Origin: Jeongeupia sp. USM3
GTDB taxonomy: Bacteria; Pseudomonadota; Gammaproteobacteria; Burkholderiales; Chitinibacteraceae
Direction of reading: 5' to 3'
Assembly (NCBI RefSeq): GCF_001808185.1
Contig: NZ_CP017668.1
Coordinates: forward strand, 2,542,001-2,606,000
Length of the DNA: 64,000 bases
In this document: positions 51,567 through 63,001 of the stretch, piece by piece
How positions within the stretch are numbered: the stretch's first letter is position 1
Layout: each line of letters opens with the position of its first letter
The notes under the pieces: generated by a model
What the model was told of the DNA's origin: nothing
Seen by the model: only the letters and a program-made list of their open reading frames with translations
The model's database searches: none
Program-made: the position numbers and the translations under genes

Positions 51567-54007
51567 TCCTTGTCCTTGTCGGTGGTGGCCGTCTTGGCGG
51601 CCGGGCGGCGGCGGGCCGGTTTGGCGGTGGTCTCGGCGGCCGGCGTGGTGGTGGCCGGCTTGGCCGGAGCGCGGCGGGTCACGGTCCGGGCGGGTTTGGT
51701 TGCCGCTGTCGCCGCCGATGCGCTTGCCTCGGCGGCTTCGGCCGCGGCTACGGCTACGGCCGTGGGCGCTGCCGACGGCCATTCGGCCTTCGGGCGCTCC
51801 GGCAGGACCTCGGCGCGCAGTTCGGCCAGATTGCCCAGCGCTTCGTCTGCCCCCGGAATCACGTGGATCAGCGCATCGAAATGCTCGAACGCGGTGACCA
51901 GCGCCTGGTGGCTGTCGAACAGCCGCGGCAGCGTCTTGCGTGCCTCGGCCGGGAAGCGCCAGACCAGCAGCGACTGCTCGCGGATCCGCGCGTGACGTTC
52001 GGCCGGGTCCAGCGCGGCCAGCGTGCGCTCCTGCACCAGCCATTCATACGCGGCGCTGCGGCGTTCGACCTTGACCGACGACAGACCTTGGGTGATCAGG
52101 ATCGCCAGCCGGATCATGCCGTCGGCGTTGTCTCCCACGGGCAGTCTGGCGAGCAGCGCCGCGTCGTCGAATTCGGGTTCGGACTGGCCGTCCTTCCTCA
52201 GGTAGTCGGGGATGTTCTCGACGCCGATGCCGGCGAGGCCGAGCAGCCCGTAGGTGTTGAAGAAGCTCAGCTCGCTGGTCGCGTCGCGCAGGTCGCGGTA
52301 CAGGTCGAGCGACGTTGCCAGCTGCTGCGAGGCCCAGCGCTCGAGCGGCCGCAGCGCCGGATCGCGCGGCGTACGGTGTTCGCGCACCATTTCGGCGACG
52401 CCGGCGTTGAGCCTGGCGAGCGGGTTGTAGCTCGACCAGCCCCAGTGCTGGACGCGCAGCGGATGCAACTGGCGGCCGATTTCGGCGGCGTCCTCGGTCA
52501 CCAGCGGCGCGAGCCACGGCCGGACCAGCGTCGAGTAGATCGACGTGCCGAGCGCCGAGACGGCTTCGACCGCGGCAAACGGTGCCTCGTCATGGCGCTC
52601 GAACTTCTGCAGGCCGCGAAGCTCTTCGACTTCGCGCTCGATCAGCTCGGCCTCGTAGCGCGGCTTGCCGTCGTCGCCGGTCAGCGTGTCGATCTTCAGT
52701 TGGTACAGGCCTGGCGACAGCGTCTCGATCACGTGCAGGAGCTCGACGATCTTGGCGTGCTCCTTCTGGGCGATCTTGGCCGAGACGAAGATGCCGAGGT
52801 GGCCGGTGGTCTTGTGCTCGAGGCCGACGATGACCTGGCCCGACGCTTTCAGCGCCGCGGTGCTCGGATAGAGGTCGAGAACCCAGTTGAACGCCTGCTG
52901 CGGTGGCGTGATGTTGTCGCCCATCGACGCGAACACGACGACCGGCGCGCGCAGCTGGCGCAGGTCGAACGCGCCCTTCTGGCCGAGGGCCTTGCCTTCG
53001 GTGAGGTTGTTGCCGACGAAGAGGTTTTCGACGATCCAGCGGATTTCTTCCTCGTTCATCAGGAAGTAGCCGCCCCACCAGCGCTCGAACTCGAGGAAGC
53101 GCGGCGGCTCGGTATCGATCTGGTCGTACAGGTGGTAGTTCTTCGTCACCAGCGTATTGGCCGGATCGAGATTCTCGAAATTGTCGACGAGGTAGGCGCC
53201 GTCGAACTTGCCGCCGCCGAGGTCGGACGCCAGCAGCGCGGTCCACGCGCCGCCGAGGTTGCCGCCGGCGTAGCGCATCGGGTTGCCGCCGTCGTTGCCG
53301 GCCCAGTACGACACCGGCGCGCCGTTCATCACCAGCGCGCCGACGAGTTCGGGGTTCTGCGCGGCGACGAGCATCGCGGCCCAGCCGCCCTGGCAGTTGC
53401 CGACCAGCGCCGGCTTGGGTGAATCCGGATGACGGCGGATCACTTCGCGCAGGAAGTCGGCCTCGGCCGCGGTGACGTCGTCCAGCGTCTGGCCGGGCTG
53501 CGGTTCGGGGAAGAACAGGCAGAAGTACACCGGGCTGCCGGCACGCATGGCCATGCCGACTTCGGAGTCGTCCTTGAAGCCGCCGATGCCGGGGCCGTGG
53601 CCGGCGCGCGGGTCGATGATCACGTAGGGGCGGGCTGCCGGGTTGATCTCGATGCCTGCCGGCGGGGTGATCGCCGCCAGCGCGTAGTTGACCGGGCGCT
53701 TGAACTCCCGGCCGTCGACGACGATCTCGTAGTCGAAATGCAGCAGCGGCGGCTTGCCGGCCTTGGCGTGCTCGAGATAGTTGTCGCCGCGCTGGCGCAG
53801 CGTGTCCCAGAACAGCGTCTGGCGCTCGAACGTGTCGGTCAGGTAGTCGACCGCGGCGAAGAACGGGTTGGCCGTGAACGGTAGTTGCGGCAGCGTCTGG
53901 GCGTGGGCAAAGCGGGTCAGTGCGTCGCGCAGGCGGCGCTGCCAGATCAGTCCGAGGCGGACGGGCAGCGTGGTGGCGGTGGCGAGGCGCTCGGAAGAAC
54001 TCATCAT
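51563..54007 (-). CDS. DUF3141 protein (PHA synthase-like alpha/beta hydrolase) with lysine/alanine-rich tail
   Basis: An 814-residue protein. An N-terminal segment precedes an alpha/beta-hydrolase core similar to poly-hydroxyalkanoate synthases, with the lipase-type box VGNCQGGWAAM near residue 210 (cysteine at the nucleophile position) and later KTTGHLGIF carrying a histidine. The last 60 or so residues are a low-complexity Ala/Thr/Pro/Lys/Arg tail (KPARTVTRRAPAKPATTTP) like those of PhaF and AlgP. AAGGAG stands nine bases before the ATG at 54005-54007; the frame is open further upstream without a ribosome site. Enzymatic role unknown; coupled to fabI, suggesting acyl metabolism. Confidence 0.85.
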   Translation of the reverse strand: MMSSSERLATATTLPVRLGLIWQRRLRDALTRFAHAQTLPQLPFTANPFFAAVDYLTDTFERQTLFWDTLRQRGDNYLEHAKAGKPPLLHFDYEIVVDGREFKRPVNYALAAITPPAGIEINPAARPYVIIDPRAGHGPGIGGFKDDSEVGMAMRAGSPVYFCLFFPEPQPGQTLDDVTAAEADFLREVIRRHPDSPKPALVGNCQGGWAAMLVAAQNPELVGALVMNGAPVSYWAGNDGGNPMRYAGGNLGGAWTALLASDLGGGKFDGAYLVDNFENLDPANTLVTKNYHLYDQIDTEPPRFLEFERWWGGYFLMNEEEIRWIVENLFVGNNLTEGKALGQKGAFDLRQLRAPVVVFASMGDNITPPQQAFNWVLDLYPSTAALKASGQVIVGLEHKTTGHLGIFVSAKIAQKEHAKIVELLHVIETLSPGLYQLKIDTLTGDDGKPRYEAELIEREVEELRGLQKFERHDEAPFAAVEAVSALGTSIYSTLVRPWLAPLVTEDAAEIGRQLHPLRVQHWGWSSYNPLARLNAGVAEMVREHRTPRDPALRPLERWASQQLATSLDLYRDLRDATSELSFFNTYGLLGLAGIGVENIPDYLRKDGQSEPEFDDAALLARLPVGDNADGMIRLAILITQGLSSVKVERRSAAYEWLVQERTLAALDPAERHARIREQSLLVWRFPAEARKTLPRLFDSHQALVTAFEHFDALIHVIPGADEALGNLAELRAEVLPERPKAEWPSAAPTAVAVAAAEAAEASASAATAATKPARTVTRRAPAKPATTTPAAETTAKPARRRPAAKTATTDKDKE

Positions 54008-54130
54008 TCGTTGTGTCTCCTTGGTCGCAAATACCGTTATGGCAAGCCCTTTCTCGAGCTGCAAGGCGGATTGTTGCACTGCAATGTGACATCCGGGTAG
54101 CGCCTTGTGCGGAAAGGGCCGGAGGCGATG

Positions 54131-54139
54131 TGGTAAAAT
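54131..54139 (+). promoter_or_regulatory. Possible extended -10 promoter of metH
   Basis: TGGTAAAAT (TG-n-TAAAAT) lies 36 bases upstream of the metH ATG. The best -35-like hexamer (TTGTGC, 54105) is at an unusual distance, so the extended -10 element would have to carry recognition. No cobalamin riboswitch is seen. Confidence 0.4.
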
Positions 54140-54174
54140 TGCCGGTTTTCGCCGTCGAATCAACCGGATAAGCC

Positions 54175-57972
<3,798 letters not shown>

Positions 57973-57975
57973 CCG

Positions 57976-58016
57976 AAAAAATACAGGGGCATCGGAAGGA
58001 TGCCCCTGTATTTTTT
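57976..58016 (+). terminator. Intrinsic terminator of metH
   Basis: Perfect 18-base-pair hairpin (57976-57993 with 57999-58016), loop GGAAG, with T-run at the end; A-run at the start makes it able to work in both directions. The SIR2-NTPase gene converges on it, so it probably serves both. Confidence 0.93.
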
Positions 58017-58086
58017 GCAGGAAGTGACTTTAAGACACTTCAAGCATGCAGCGGGGATCCGAAGTGGAAAGCTCCATTCATGACAA

Positions 58087-59568
58087 TTAATTATTCATAA
58101 AGGTAATTAGCATCGCAACGTCATCCCGTCGTTTTTCAAGTGCCTTTTGTGAAATTGCAAGCGCATTGATTGATTCATGTATGGCGTTATCCTTCCTTTT
58201 GTAACGCTTTACAATATCTCTGACGTGTGCTGAGTTGTTGTCGAAATTATTAATTGACTCTATGTACATATCCAACATCTCAAACAATACGTCTTCGCTG
58301 GGTTGTTCAACGTATAGTCGACTATAAAGCTGGGCCAAGGTCAAAGTAGCGCTAAAGTAAGTCTTGTTTCGCTTTTTAGCGTTGTCATTTTTCACCTTTA
58401 CCGCATAAGCAACGCCGTTCCTTAAGCCGTTCGCCCCACGGCTAATCATTAGCTCAGATTTTGCCATTTGAAGCCAGTAGTGACTTCGGGAGCCATATAT
58501 ATCAGCCAAATTCTTATAAACCTCACGAAAGAAACTGGCTCGCCCTTTTTTGTCCCAAGAAAATAAGTTGTTTAGTAAATCAAAATTGATCAGTTCATCA
58601 GCTGCATCATAGATATGTGCTTGATGTAGTTGCCGAACAACATCTGCGACAATTTTTGCCGCTTCATCATGCTTTTCTTGAGCGTAATCACTCAATACAC
58701 GAACCAGCCATTGATTAGAATTGCAAACCAAAACACTTTCGCCATTATGCCTCTCCATATCAAATAGTTTGGAGCTGTTTTCTACAAAGCTATGCAAGTT
58801 AAACCCATGGTCAAATATGGATTTGATATGGATATTTTCAGCTTTAGAGAAAGCGCCGAGTATAGTTAATGCCTTATAGTGTGATGGTGTCAAATGGAGA
58901 TCAAAAGTTCTCGAACTAAATTGCGCTCTGTGTGCCTGATAAGTTTTGTACGCGTAATTAAGAAAGGTGTCGCCTTTTTCTGGCAAAGCAACCCCAGCCA
59001 TATTTAGCGATTCCGTTACGGAACGGTACTCCCTGTCGTTCAACCGAGGCTCGATTTCTAATTCAACCCACTGAACGTCAGACGACATTGCAAACTCGTT
59101 GTAGATTGCACTCTCGTAAGAATTTCTAGCAATAATAAACTTATTGCTTCCGCCGTACTTAATTAAGTCACCAATAATGTTAGCCCGAAGATAGTTTGAG
59201 TCAAATATGAACAATGAATTTGAAACCCCACGTACCAAGTCAATTGGGCGTGAATTTAATGGCTGCTGAGACGAAAAATAGTGACTCTGGTAATTTTTAA
59301 TTCTTTCTAGGCATTGAATCAATGCCGTTGTTTTTCCGGAAAATCGTCGTCCACACAGAATCACAAATTGATTGTTTGTTATTTGTCTTTCAATGGAATC
59401 TACCACCGTCCGCACGGAGCAAAACTCAGGCCACCTAGCCTCCTCGGAATTGGTCTTGGGGTTTTTCTGAATTACGGGGCCGCCGTTGATTATATATTCA
59501 ATGATATCAAGGGTCGCACCACCGGCCGGGCTTCTAATAACTTCCAGGTCTTCAAATTTGCTTTCCAC
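58087..59568 (-). CDS. P-loop NTPase part of SIR2-NTPase gene (C-terminal segment, out of frame with SIR2 part)
   Basis: A 493-codon frame from a GTG, with no ribosome site before it, that continues in the same register, with no ATG, back to the A9 tract at 59660-59668. Walker A is GRRFSGKTT (about residues 73-81), Walker B-like SLFIFDSNY (118-126), a sensor-like KFIIARNS (143-150). The remaining 340 residues are mainly helical, with TPR-like spacing, as in STAND-type sensor proteins. The sequence is visibly A+T-rich and rich in AAA, AAT, ATA and TTA codons, unlike its neighbours, so it was probably acquired horizontally. Read together with the SIR2 frame it would make one protein of about 771 residues. 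Confidence 0.75.
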   Translation of the reverse strand: MESKFEDLEVIRSPAGGATLDIIEYIINGGPVIQKNPKTNSEEARWPEFCSVRTVVDSIERQITNNQFVILCGRRFSGKTTALIQCLERIKNYQSHYFSSQQPLNSRPIDLVRGVSNSLFIFDSNYLRANIIGDLIKYGGSNKFIIARNSYESAIYNEFAMSSDVQWVELEIEPRLNDREYRSVTESLNMAGVALPEKGDTFLNYAYKTYQAHRAQFSSRTFDLHLTPSHYKALTILGAFSKAENIHIKSIFDHGFNLHSFVENSSKLFDMERHNGESVLVCNSNQWLVRVLSDYAQEKHDEAAKIVADVVRQLHQAHIYDAADELINFDLLNNLFSWDKKGRASFFREVYKNLADIYGSRSHYWLQMAKSELMISRGANGLRNGVAYAVKVKNDNAKKRNKTYFSATLTLAQLYSRLYVEQPSEDVLFEMLDMYIESINNFDNNSAHVRDIVKRYKRKDNAIHESINALAISQKALEKRRDDVAMLITFMNN

Positions 59569-59654
59569 AGAAACATCTTTTAAAGTGCCAAGCAGCCAAT
59601 CATATATTTGATCATACTCATCGAAGTATATTACGTTGCCAACGCCATAGTTCT

Positions 59655-60401
59655 TTAGATTTTTTTTTCTGCAAAATCTGGTTTACCCTTCTTGATGAAT
59701 ATGGATTTAGAAAACACCATAGGTTGCGGTATTTGCATTAAATCCAGTTCTTCATCCAGGCTGCAGCCGATAAAAACAAACGCGGTTGACTCTGCTATGG
59801 CTTGAATATAATGAAGAAGCGATTTATTCGTATGAATGCTGTCAGCATAAGAGCGCCAGGTGAATATTATTTTTGTGTCTTCATAATGTGCGTATTCGTT
59901 TGCGCAGCCATGTAACTTGATTATGCACTTCGAACTTTTTACTCTCTCCAGAGATATTTTCTTGTTTGGCGTTATCAAATGGTATCCATCAGTCGCAGAC
60001 TCAATTGCATCATCGATATTCAAGGATACAATGCTAGGCCAGTCGAGATTTAGCAGTTGGCGTTTTACTGAGTTGATTTTAACGCCACAAAATGTATTGA
60101 TCAGGTAATTTCTGCGTGCGCACCCGTCAATAACATCGTCGTCCTCAAAAAAATCAAATATACCCTTCAAGCTCCTAGTGTTACTTAGGATTGAATCCTT
60201 GTCTGACTCGCTAATGTTCTTTGATTTTTTAATCTCCCTTCTCAATTCGTCCAGGAGCATTTTTCCGTCTGGGACAGTGCCACGCTTAGCTTTTTCTCCT
60301 TTCGTCAATCCCGTCCCAAAGAACGGAATAAGCTGAGAGTGCCTATAGTTGGAGACAAGCAATTCTTTAGCTTTGGATTCGTTGAAATAGAAAATATTCA
60401 T
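59655..60401 (-). CDS. SIR2-domain (NAD-consuming) N-terminal part of SIR2-NTPase gene
   Basis: A 248-residue frame with a SIR2 fold. The nucleotide loop is IPFFGTGLTKG (residues 25-35), the NAD-site asparagine is Asn128 in IVSLNIDDAIE, the catalytic histidine is His164 in IIKLHGCANE, and FVFIGCSLDEE (209-219) is the usual C-terminal motif. In antiphage proteins such domains deplete NAD+. The frame stops just after a run of nine A (DFAEKKI-stop), short of the normal SIR2 end. Shifting by one base gives NYGVGNVIYFDEYDQIYDWL, the expected domain end, fused to the NTPase region. The ATG at 60399-60401 is chosen over one upstream lying in a repeat. Confidence 0.8.
   Translation of the reverse strand: MNIFYFNESKAKELLVSNYRHSQLIPFFGTGLTKGEKAKRGTVPDGKMLLDELRREIKKSKNISESDKDSILSNTRSLKGIFDFFEDDDVIDGCARRNYLINTFCGVKINSVKRQLLNLDWPSIVSLNIDDAIESATDGYHLITPNKKISLERVKSSKCIIKLHGCANEYAHYEDTKIIFTWRSYADSIHTNKSLLHYIQAIAESTAFVFIGCSLDEELDLMQIPQPMVFSKSIFIKKGKPDFAEKKI
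59660..59668 (-). other. A9 homopolymer at the frame change between SIR2 and NTPase parts
   Basis: Nine A on the minus strand. A tenth A, or a -1 slip of ribosome or RNA polymerase on this run, joins both frames into one open frame. Homopolymers of this length are known sites for phase variation, slippage and sequencing error alike. Confidence 0.85.
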
Positions 60402-60439
60402 AGTTGTTATTTGGTGAATGGTTGGTTGTACTGCGGTAT

Positions 60440-60486
60440 GCCGGATCAACACTGCTGAAATGGCAGATTGTCGCTTCGCTCCGAAT
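60440..60486 (+). repeat. Direct repeat family 3, copy 1
   Basis: A 47-base sequence (GCCGGATCAAC ... GAAATGGC ... TGTCGCTT ... CCGAAT) matching 61787-61833 at 39 of 47 positions in the same orientation. The two copies flank the transposase remnant and the yhfG-fic pair. Confidence 0.7.
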
Positions 60487-60525
60487 CCGCCTTACGTAGG
60501 GTGGATTCGGCGAAGCCAATCCACC
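60481..60525. repeat. REP-like double hairpin
   Basis: Two overlapping hairpins: CCGAATCC.. with ..GGATTCGG (60481-60510) and GGTGGATT with AATCCACC (60500-60525). Sequences of the GGTGGATTCGGCGAAGCC type are common REP elements, mobilised by REP-associated transposases such as the remnant just downstream. Confidence 0.7.
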
Positions 60526-60607
60526 GTGGCGCGGTGGTCGATCGGGCTGTGTCATGTCCATCTGCATACTACCGTTGCTGATTGAGTGTGTCAGTAATGC
60601 GTCGGTT

Positions 60608-60870
60608 ATGTCCAAATATGGACTCAGTTTTATTGAAGGTGGTTCGTATTTCTTCACCGTGACGTTGCTCGAACGTGCCGGAGACTTGCTGGTGCGGGAG
60701 GCGAATTCGCTGCGCGAGGCTGTGCGGCAGGCGCAGCGGCTGTATCTGTTCGAGGTCGTCGCGTGGGTGGTGCTGTCCGATCACCTGCATCCGGACCTTG
60801 CCGCCGGCGATGGTTTGCGACTACGCCAGTGCCATGCAGTCGCGGGACTTTGCCGGGGGTGTGGCGAGCA
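60608..60870 (+). pseudogene. Decayed REP-associated tyrosine transposase (Y1 family)
   Basis: The first 60 residues (SFIEGGSYFFTVTLLERAGDLLVREANSLREAVRQA ... AWVVLSDHLH) match the start of RAYT-type Y1 transposases, including the HUH-like DHLH motif. After about 60795 the match shifts frame (TLPPAMVCDYASAMQ in the next frame) and then is lost. The catalytic tyrosine region and C-terminus are missing, so the gene is dead. It lies beside a REP-like hairpin. Confidence 0.7.
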
Positions 60871-60983
60871 GGGATCGGGCGGAGGAATACCCGGAGTGGT
60901 GCAGGGTTGGCGGGATGTGTTCGGGCGCCGAATCCGGGCTTTGCGGCGTAGAATACAGGCACGTATCAAGTCAGGAGCCGCCG

Positions 60984-61157
60984 ATGAAAAAGCCGAGTCT
61001 TGCCGCCAAACAGGCGCTGGCCGAGCGCACCAAAGTCCGGAACTACCGGGCGAGCCTTGAGCTGGAAGGTATTGCGGCGCCGGTGACCGGCAAGGCGCTG
61101 ACGCGCGAGCAGCTCATCGCCAGCTACAGCAGTCTGGCCCGGCAAAAGCATGGATAA
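60984..61157 (+). CDS. yhfG: YhfG-type small antitoxin of a Fic toxin
   Basis: A 57-residue protein, similar in length and pattern to E. coli YhfG. It begins MKKPSLAAKQALAERTK and contains SLELEG at residues about 26-31, fitting the Fic inhibitory motif (S/T)xxxE(G/N), in which the glutamate blocks ATP binding in the partner toxin. AGGAG stands six bases before the ATG. The fic start codon overlaps its 3' end by eight bases, the expected arrangement of a class I Fic module. The partner gene carries a stop early on, so the antitoxin may now stand alone. Confidence 0.75.
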   Translation: MKKPSLAAKQALAERTKVRNYRASLELEGIAAPVTGKALTREQLIASYSSLARQKHG

Positions 61158-61746
61158 ATACGGCGTGGGTCAGGATGTCTAGTGCTACCCCGGCAGTGAT
61201 GTCCTGATCAACCGGCTGGGTTTGCGCGAAGCAAGCCTGCTGGCCGCCGCCGAGCGCGATCTGAGCGACCTTGGCGCCGCCGAAATCGGCTTTGCCGAAC
61301 CTCCTTACGACCTGCCCTATTGGCAGCGCATCCATTACCGACTGTTCGGCGACGTTTACGATTGGGCGGGCGAAATCCGCCGGGTCGATATTGCCAAAGC
61401 GGAAACGCGTTTCTGCAATGCGCACCGCATCGTCGCGGAAGCAGGCCGGCTGTTTGCGCAACTGGCGCAGCAGGATCATTTTGTCGGCTTGGCGTTGCCC
61501 GAGCTGATCGCGGCCAGCGCCGAGCTGTATGTTGAACTCAATATGTTGCACCCCTTCCGCGAGGGGAACGGCCGCGCCCAGCGCATTCTGTTCGAACACC
61601 TGATCATCAATACCGGCCACGTCGTCGACTGGCGCGGTACCGATCGGGAACGGTGGTTGCACGCGAACATCGCCGGCGTCCACGCCGACTACGGGCCAAT
61701 GCAGCAGGTGTTTGCCCGCTGCATCAAGGAAGCCGCGCTGGATTGA
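61150..61746 (+). pseudogene. fic: Fic-family AMP-transferase toxin gene with in-frame TAG at codon 11
   Basis: From the ATG at 61150 the frame reads MDKYGVGQDV, then TAG (61180-61182), then CYPGSDVLINRLGL and on without further stops to 61746. The start resembles E. coli Fic (MSDKFGEG ... YPGLD). The catalytic Fic motif HPFREGNGRAQR is intact near codon 136, and HYRLFGDVYDWAGEIR is typical. Fic proteins transfer AMP to target proteins such as gyrase. Translation of the remaining 188 codons would need an internal start (TTG at 61222 is in frame, without a good ribosome site) or read-through. Probably inactivated, but only by one codon. Confidence 0.75.
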
Positions 61747-61786
61747 CGGCGGCTTCTGCCACGGGCGATGCGTCCGGGCACGGCGC

Positions 61787-61833
61787 GCCGGATCAACGTT
61801 ACCGAAATGGCGGACTGTCGCTTTGCGCCGAAT
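61787..61833 (+). repeat. Direct repeat family 3, copy 2
   Basis: Matches 60440-60486 at 39 of 47 positions, same orientation, 41 bases after the fic stop. It lacks the REP-like hairpin that follows copy 1. Confidence 0.7.
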
Positions 61834-61862
61834 GGCCCAAAGCCACGCCGCCCGCCCGACGT

Positions 61863-62600
61863 CTACGAGAACAGCTCCGCCAACTGCCGCTGCACACTCG
61901 CCGTACTCAACCCCGCATGCGGCACGCTGACCACGCGGTAGCTGTCGCCGCGATGGCGGCGGTCGACTTCGATGACGAGGTGGGTGGCGTGGGCGTCGTA
62001 GAGGAAGGAGATTTCGACCTCGGCGATGCCGCCGTAGCTCTGCGGGCGGAATTCGAGTTCCTGATAGCAGCCGCTCTGGCTGTTGGCGACGTGGGTGCGC
62101 AGGTAGCCGGCTTCGACGTCGGCGCGTACCAGCGCGTAGCCGAGCGCGCCCATGGCGGCAATCACGCACTGCATGGCCTCGGTCGGTTCGACCTGCAGCG
62201 GGTCGCGGTCGGAGGCGTCGATGGCGCTGGCGATGGCCAGCCGGGTTTCGATCCACACCTTGGTGCGGTTGTCGCGGCACGGTAGTGCAGTCACCGGGGT
62301 TTCGTCGGGCAGCTTGCTGTTGAGCGGGATCGTCATCGTCTCGCCGGCGCGCAGCACGAAGCGCTCGTTCAGCGGCCAGTGCGCCAGCACGTGCGCGGTG
62401 GTGTATTCGCCGTTGTCGGTCTCGACCTCGGCTTCGGTGCACAGCACCAGCTGCAGTCCTTCGATGATCTGGTCGACCGCGCCGCCCTTGAGCACAACTT
62501 CGCCGAGCAGCATGCCGCCCGGTACGAGCCGGGACCGGACGATGCGGGTATCGACCTGGGCGCCGCCGATGCCGGCAGCGGCTAACAGACTACGAAACAT
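61863..62600 (-). CDS. Spo0M-family (arrestin-like) protein
   Basis: A 245-residue protein of the SpoOM family. Early segment GIGGAQVDTRIVRSRLVPGGMLLGEVVLKGG and the arrestin-like repeat with TIPLNSKLPDETPVT and KVWIETRLAIASAIDASDRDPLQV are typical. In Bacillus Spo0M affects sporulation control; in proteobacteria the role is unknown, possibly in stress or cell-envelope processes. The ATG at 62598-62600 has AGGAG about seven bases upstream. It is a single gene, convergent with fic and divergent from the GH18 gene. Confidence 0.85.
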   Translation of the reverse strand: MFRSLLAAAGIGGAQVDTRIVRSRLVPGGMLLGEVVLKGGAVDQIIEGLQLVLCTEAEVETDNGEYTTAHVLAHWPLNERFVLRAGETMTIPLNSKLPDETPVTALPCRDNRTKVWIETRLAIASAIDASDRDPLQVEPTEAMQCVIAAMGALGYALVRADVEAGYLRTHVANSQSGCYQELEFRPQSYGGIAEVEISFLYDAHATHLVIEVDRRHRGDSYRVVSVPHAGLSTASVQRQLAELFS

Positions 62601-63001
62601 GGACTACTCCTGCGTGGATGGGTGAGGGCCGGCGGTCCGGCAGTGGCGGGGCGGGGTGGTGCTGATCGCCGCTTCGCCTGCATCAGAGTGCGGCGGCGCG
62701 CCGCAGTTCCGCGCGGCCGCGCCGGCGCAACCGGCAGGGTGCGGCTTGCCGGGCTGCGGGCCGGCGATGGGCTGGCAGTGCGCGGCCAATACTCCGTTAA
62801 TCGCCACTGATCGCCGATAAATGGCGATACTTGGCCGAAATTGTCCGGAATTGGCCGGGGTGTTTCCCGGCTTGCCCTGTCGCGGCCCCGTTGCCACCGG
62901 CCGATGAATAATGACTTCGTCATTGTCGCCGGCCTTGCACAAGGCTGCGGCCGTGACGGCGGACGTCGTCCGTCTCCATCATTCCGGAGGAGTCAAAAAC
63001 A
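62601..63001. other. Intergenic region between spo0M-like and GH18 genes
   Basis: About 400 bases without a convincing gene. It contains an inverted repeat with perfect arms ATCGCC (62810-62815) and GGCGAT (62823-62828), possibly an operator, and nearby TTGGCCGAAATTG/AATTGGCC sequences at 62831-62856. The GH18 ribosome binding site GGAGGAG is at 62984-62990. Other structure is not seen. Confidence 0.45.

Noticed and set aside
60402..60452. Extension of the SIR2 protein by 17 residues to an upstream ATG
   Set aside because: The extra stretch lies in repeat family 3 and is not like SIR2 proteins; the ATG at 60399-60401 starts the conserved part.
57973..60452. Argonaute, TIR, CBASS or Thoeris partner gene beside the SIR2 gene
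   Set aside because: No second effector, cyclase or Argonaute-like frame is present between metH and the REP-like element; the SIR2-NTPase is the only A+T-rich gene.
61114..62442. 442-codon open frame on the minus strand over fic and spo0M-like genes
   Set aside because: It overlaps the Fic motif antisense and the Spo0M-like gene in another frame; no resemblance to known proteins.
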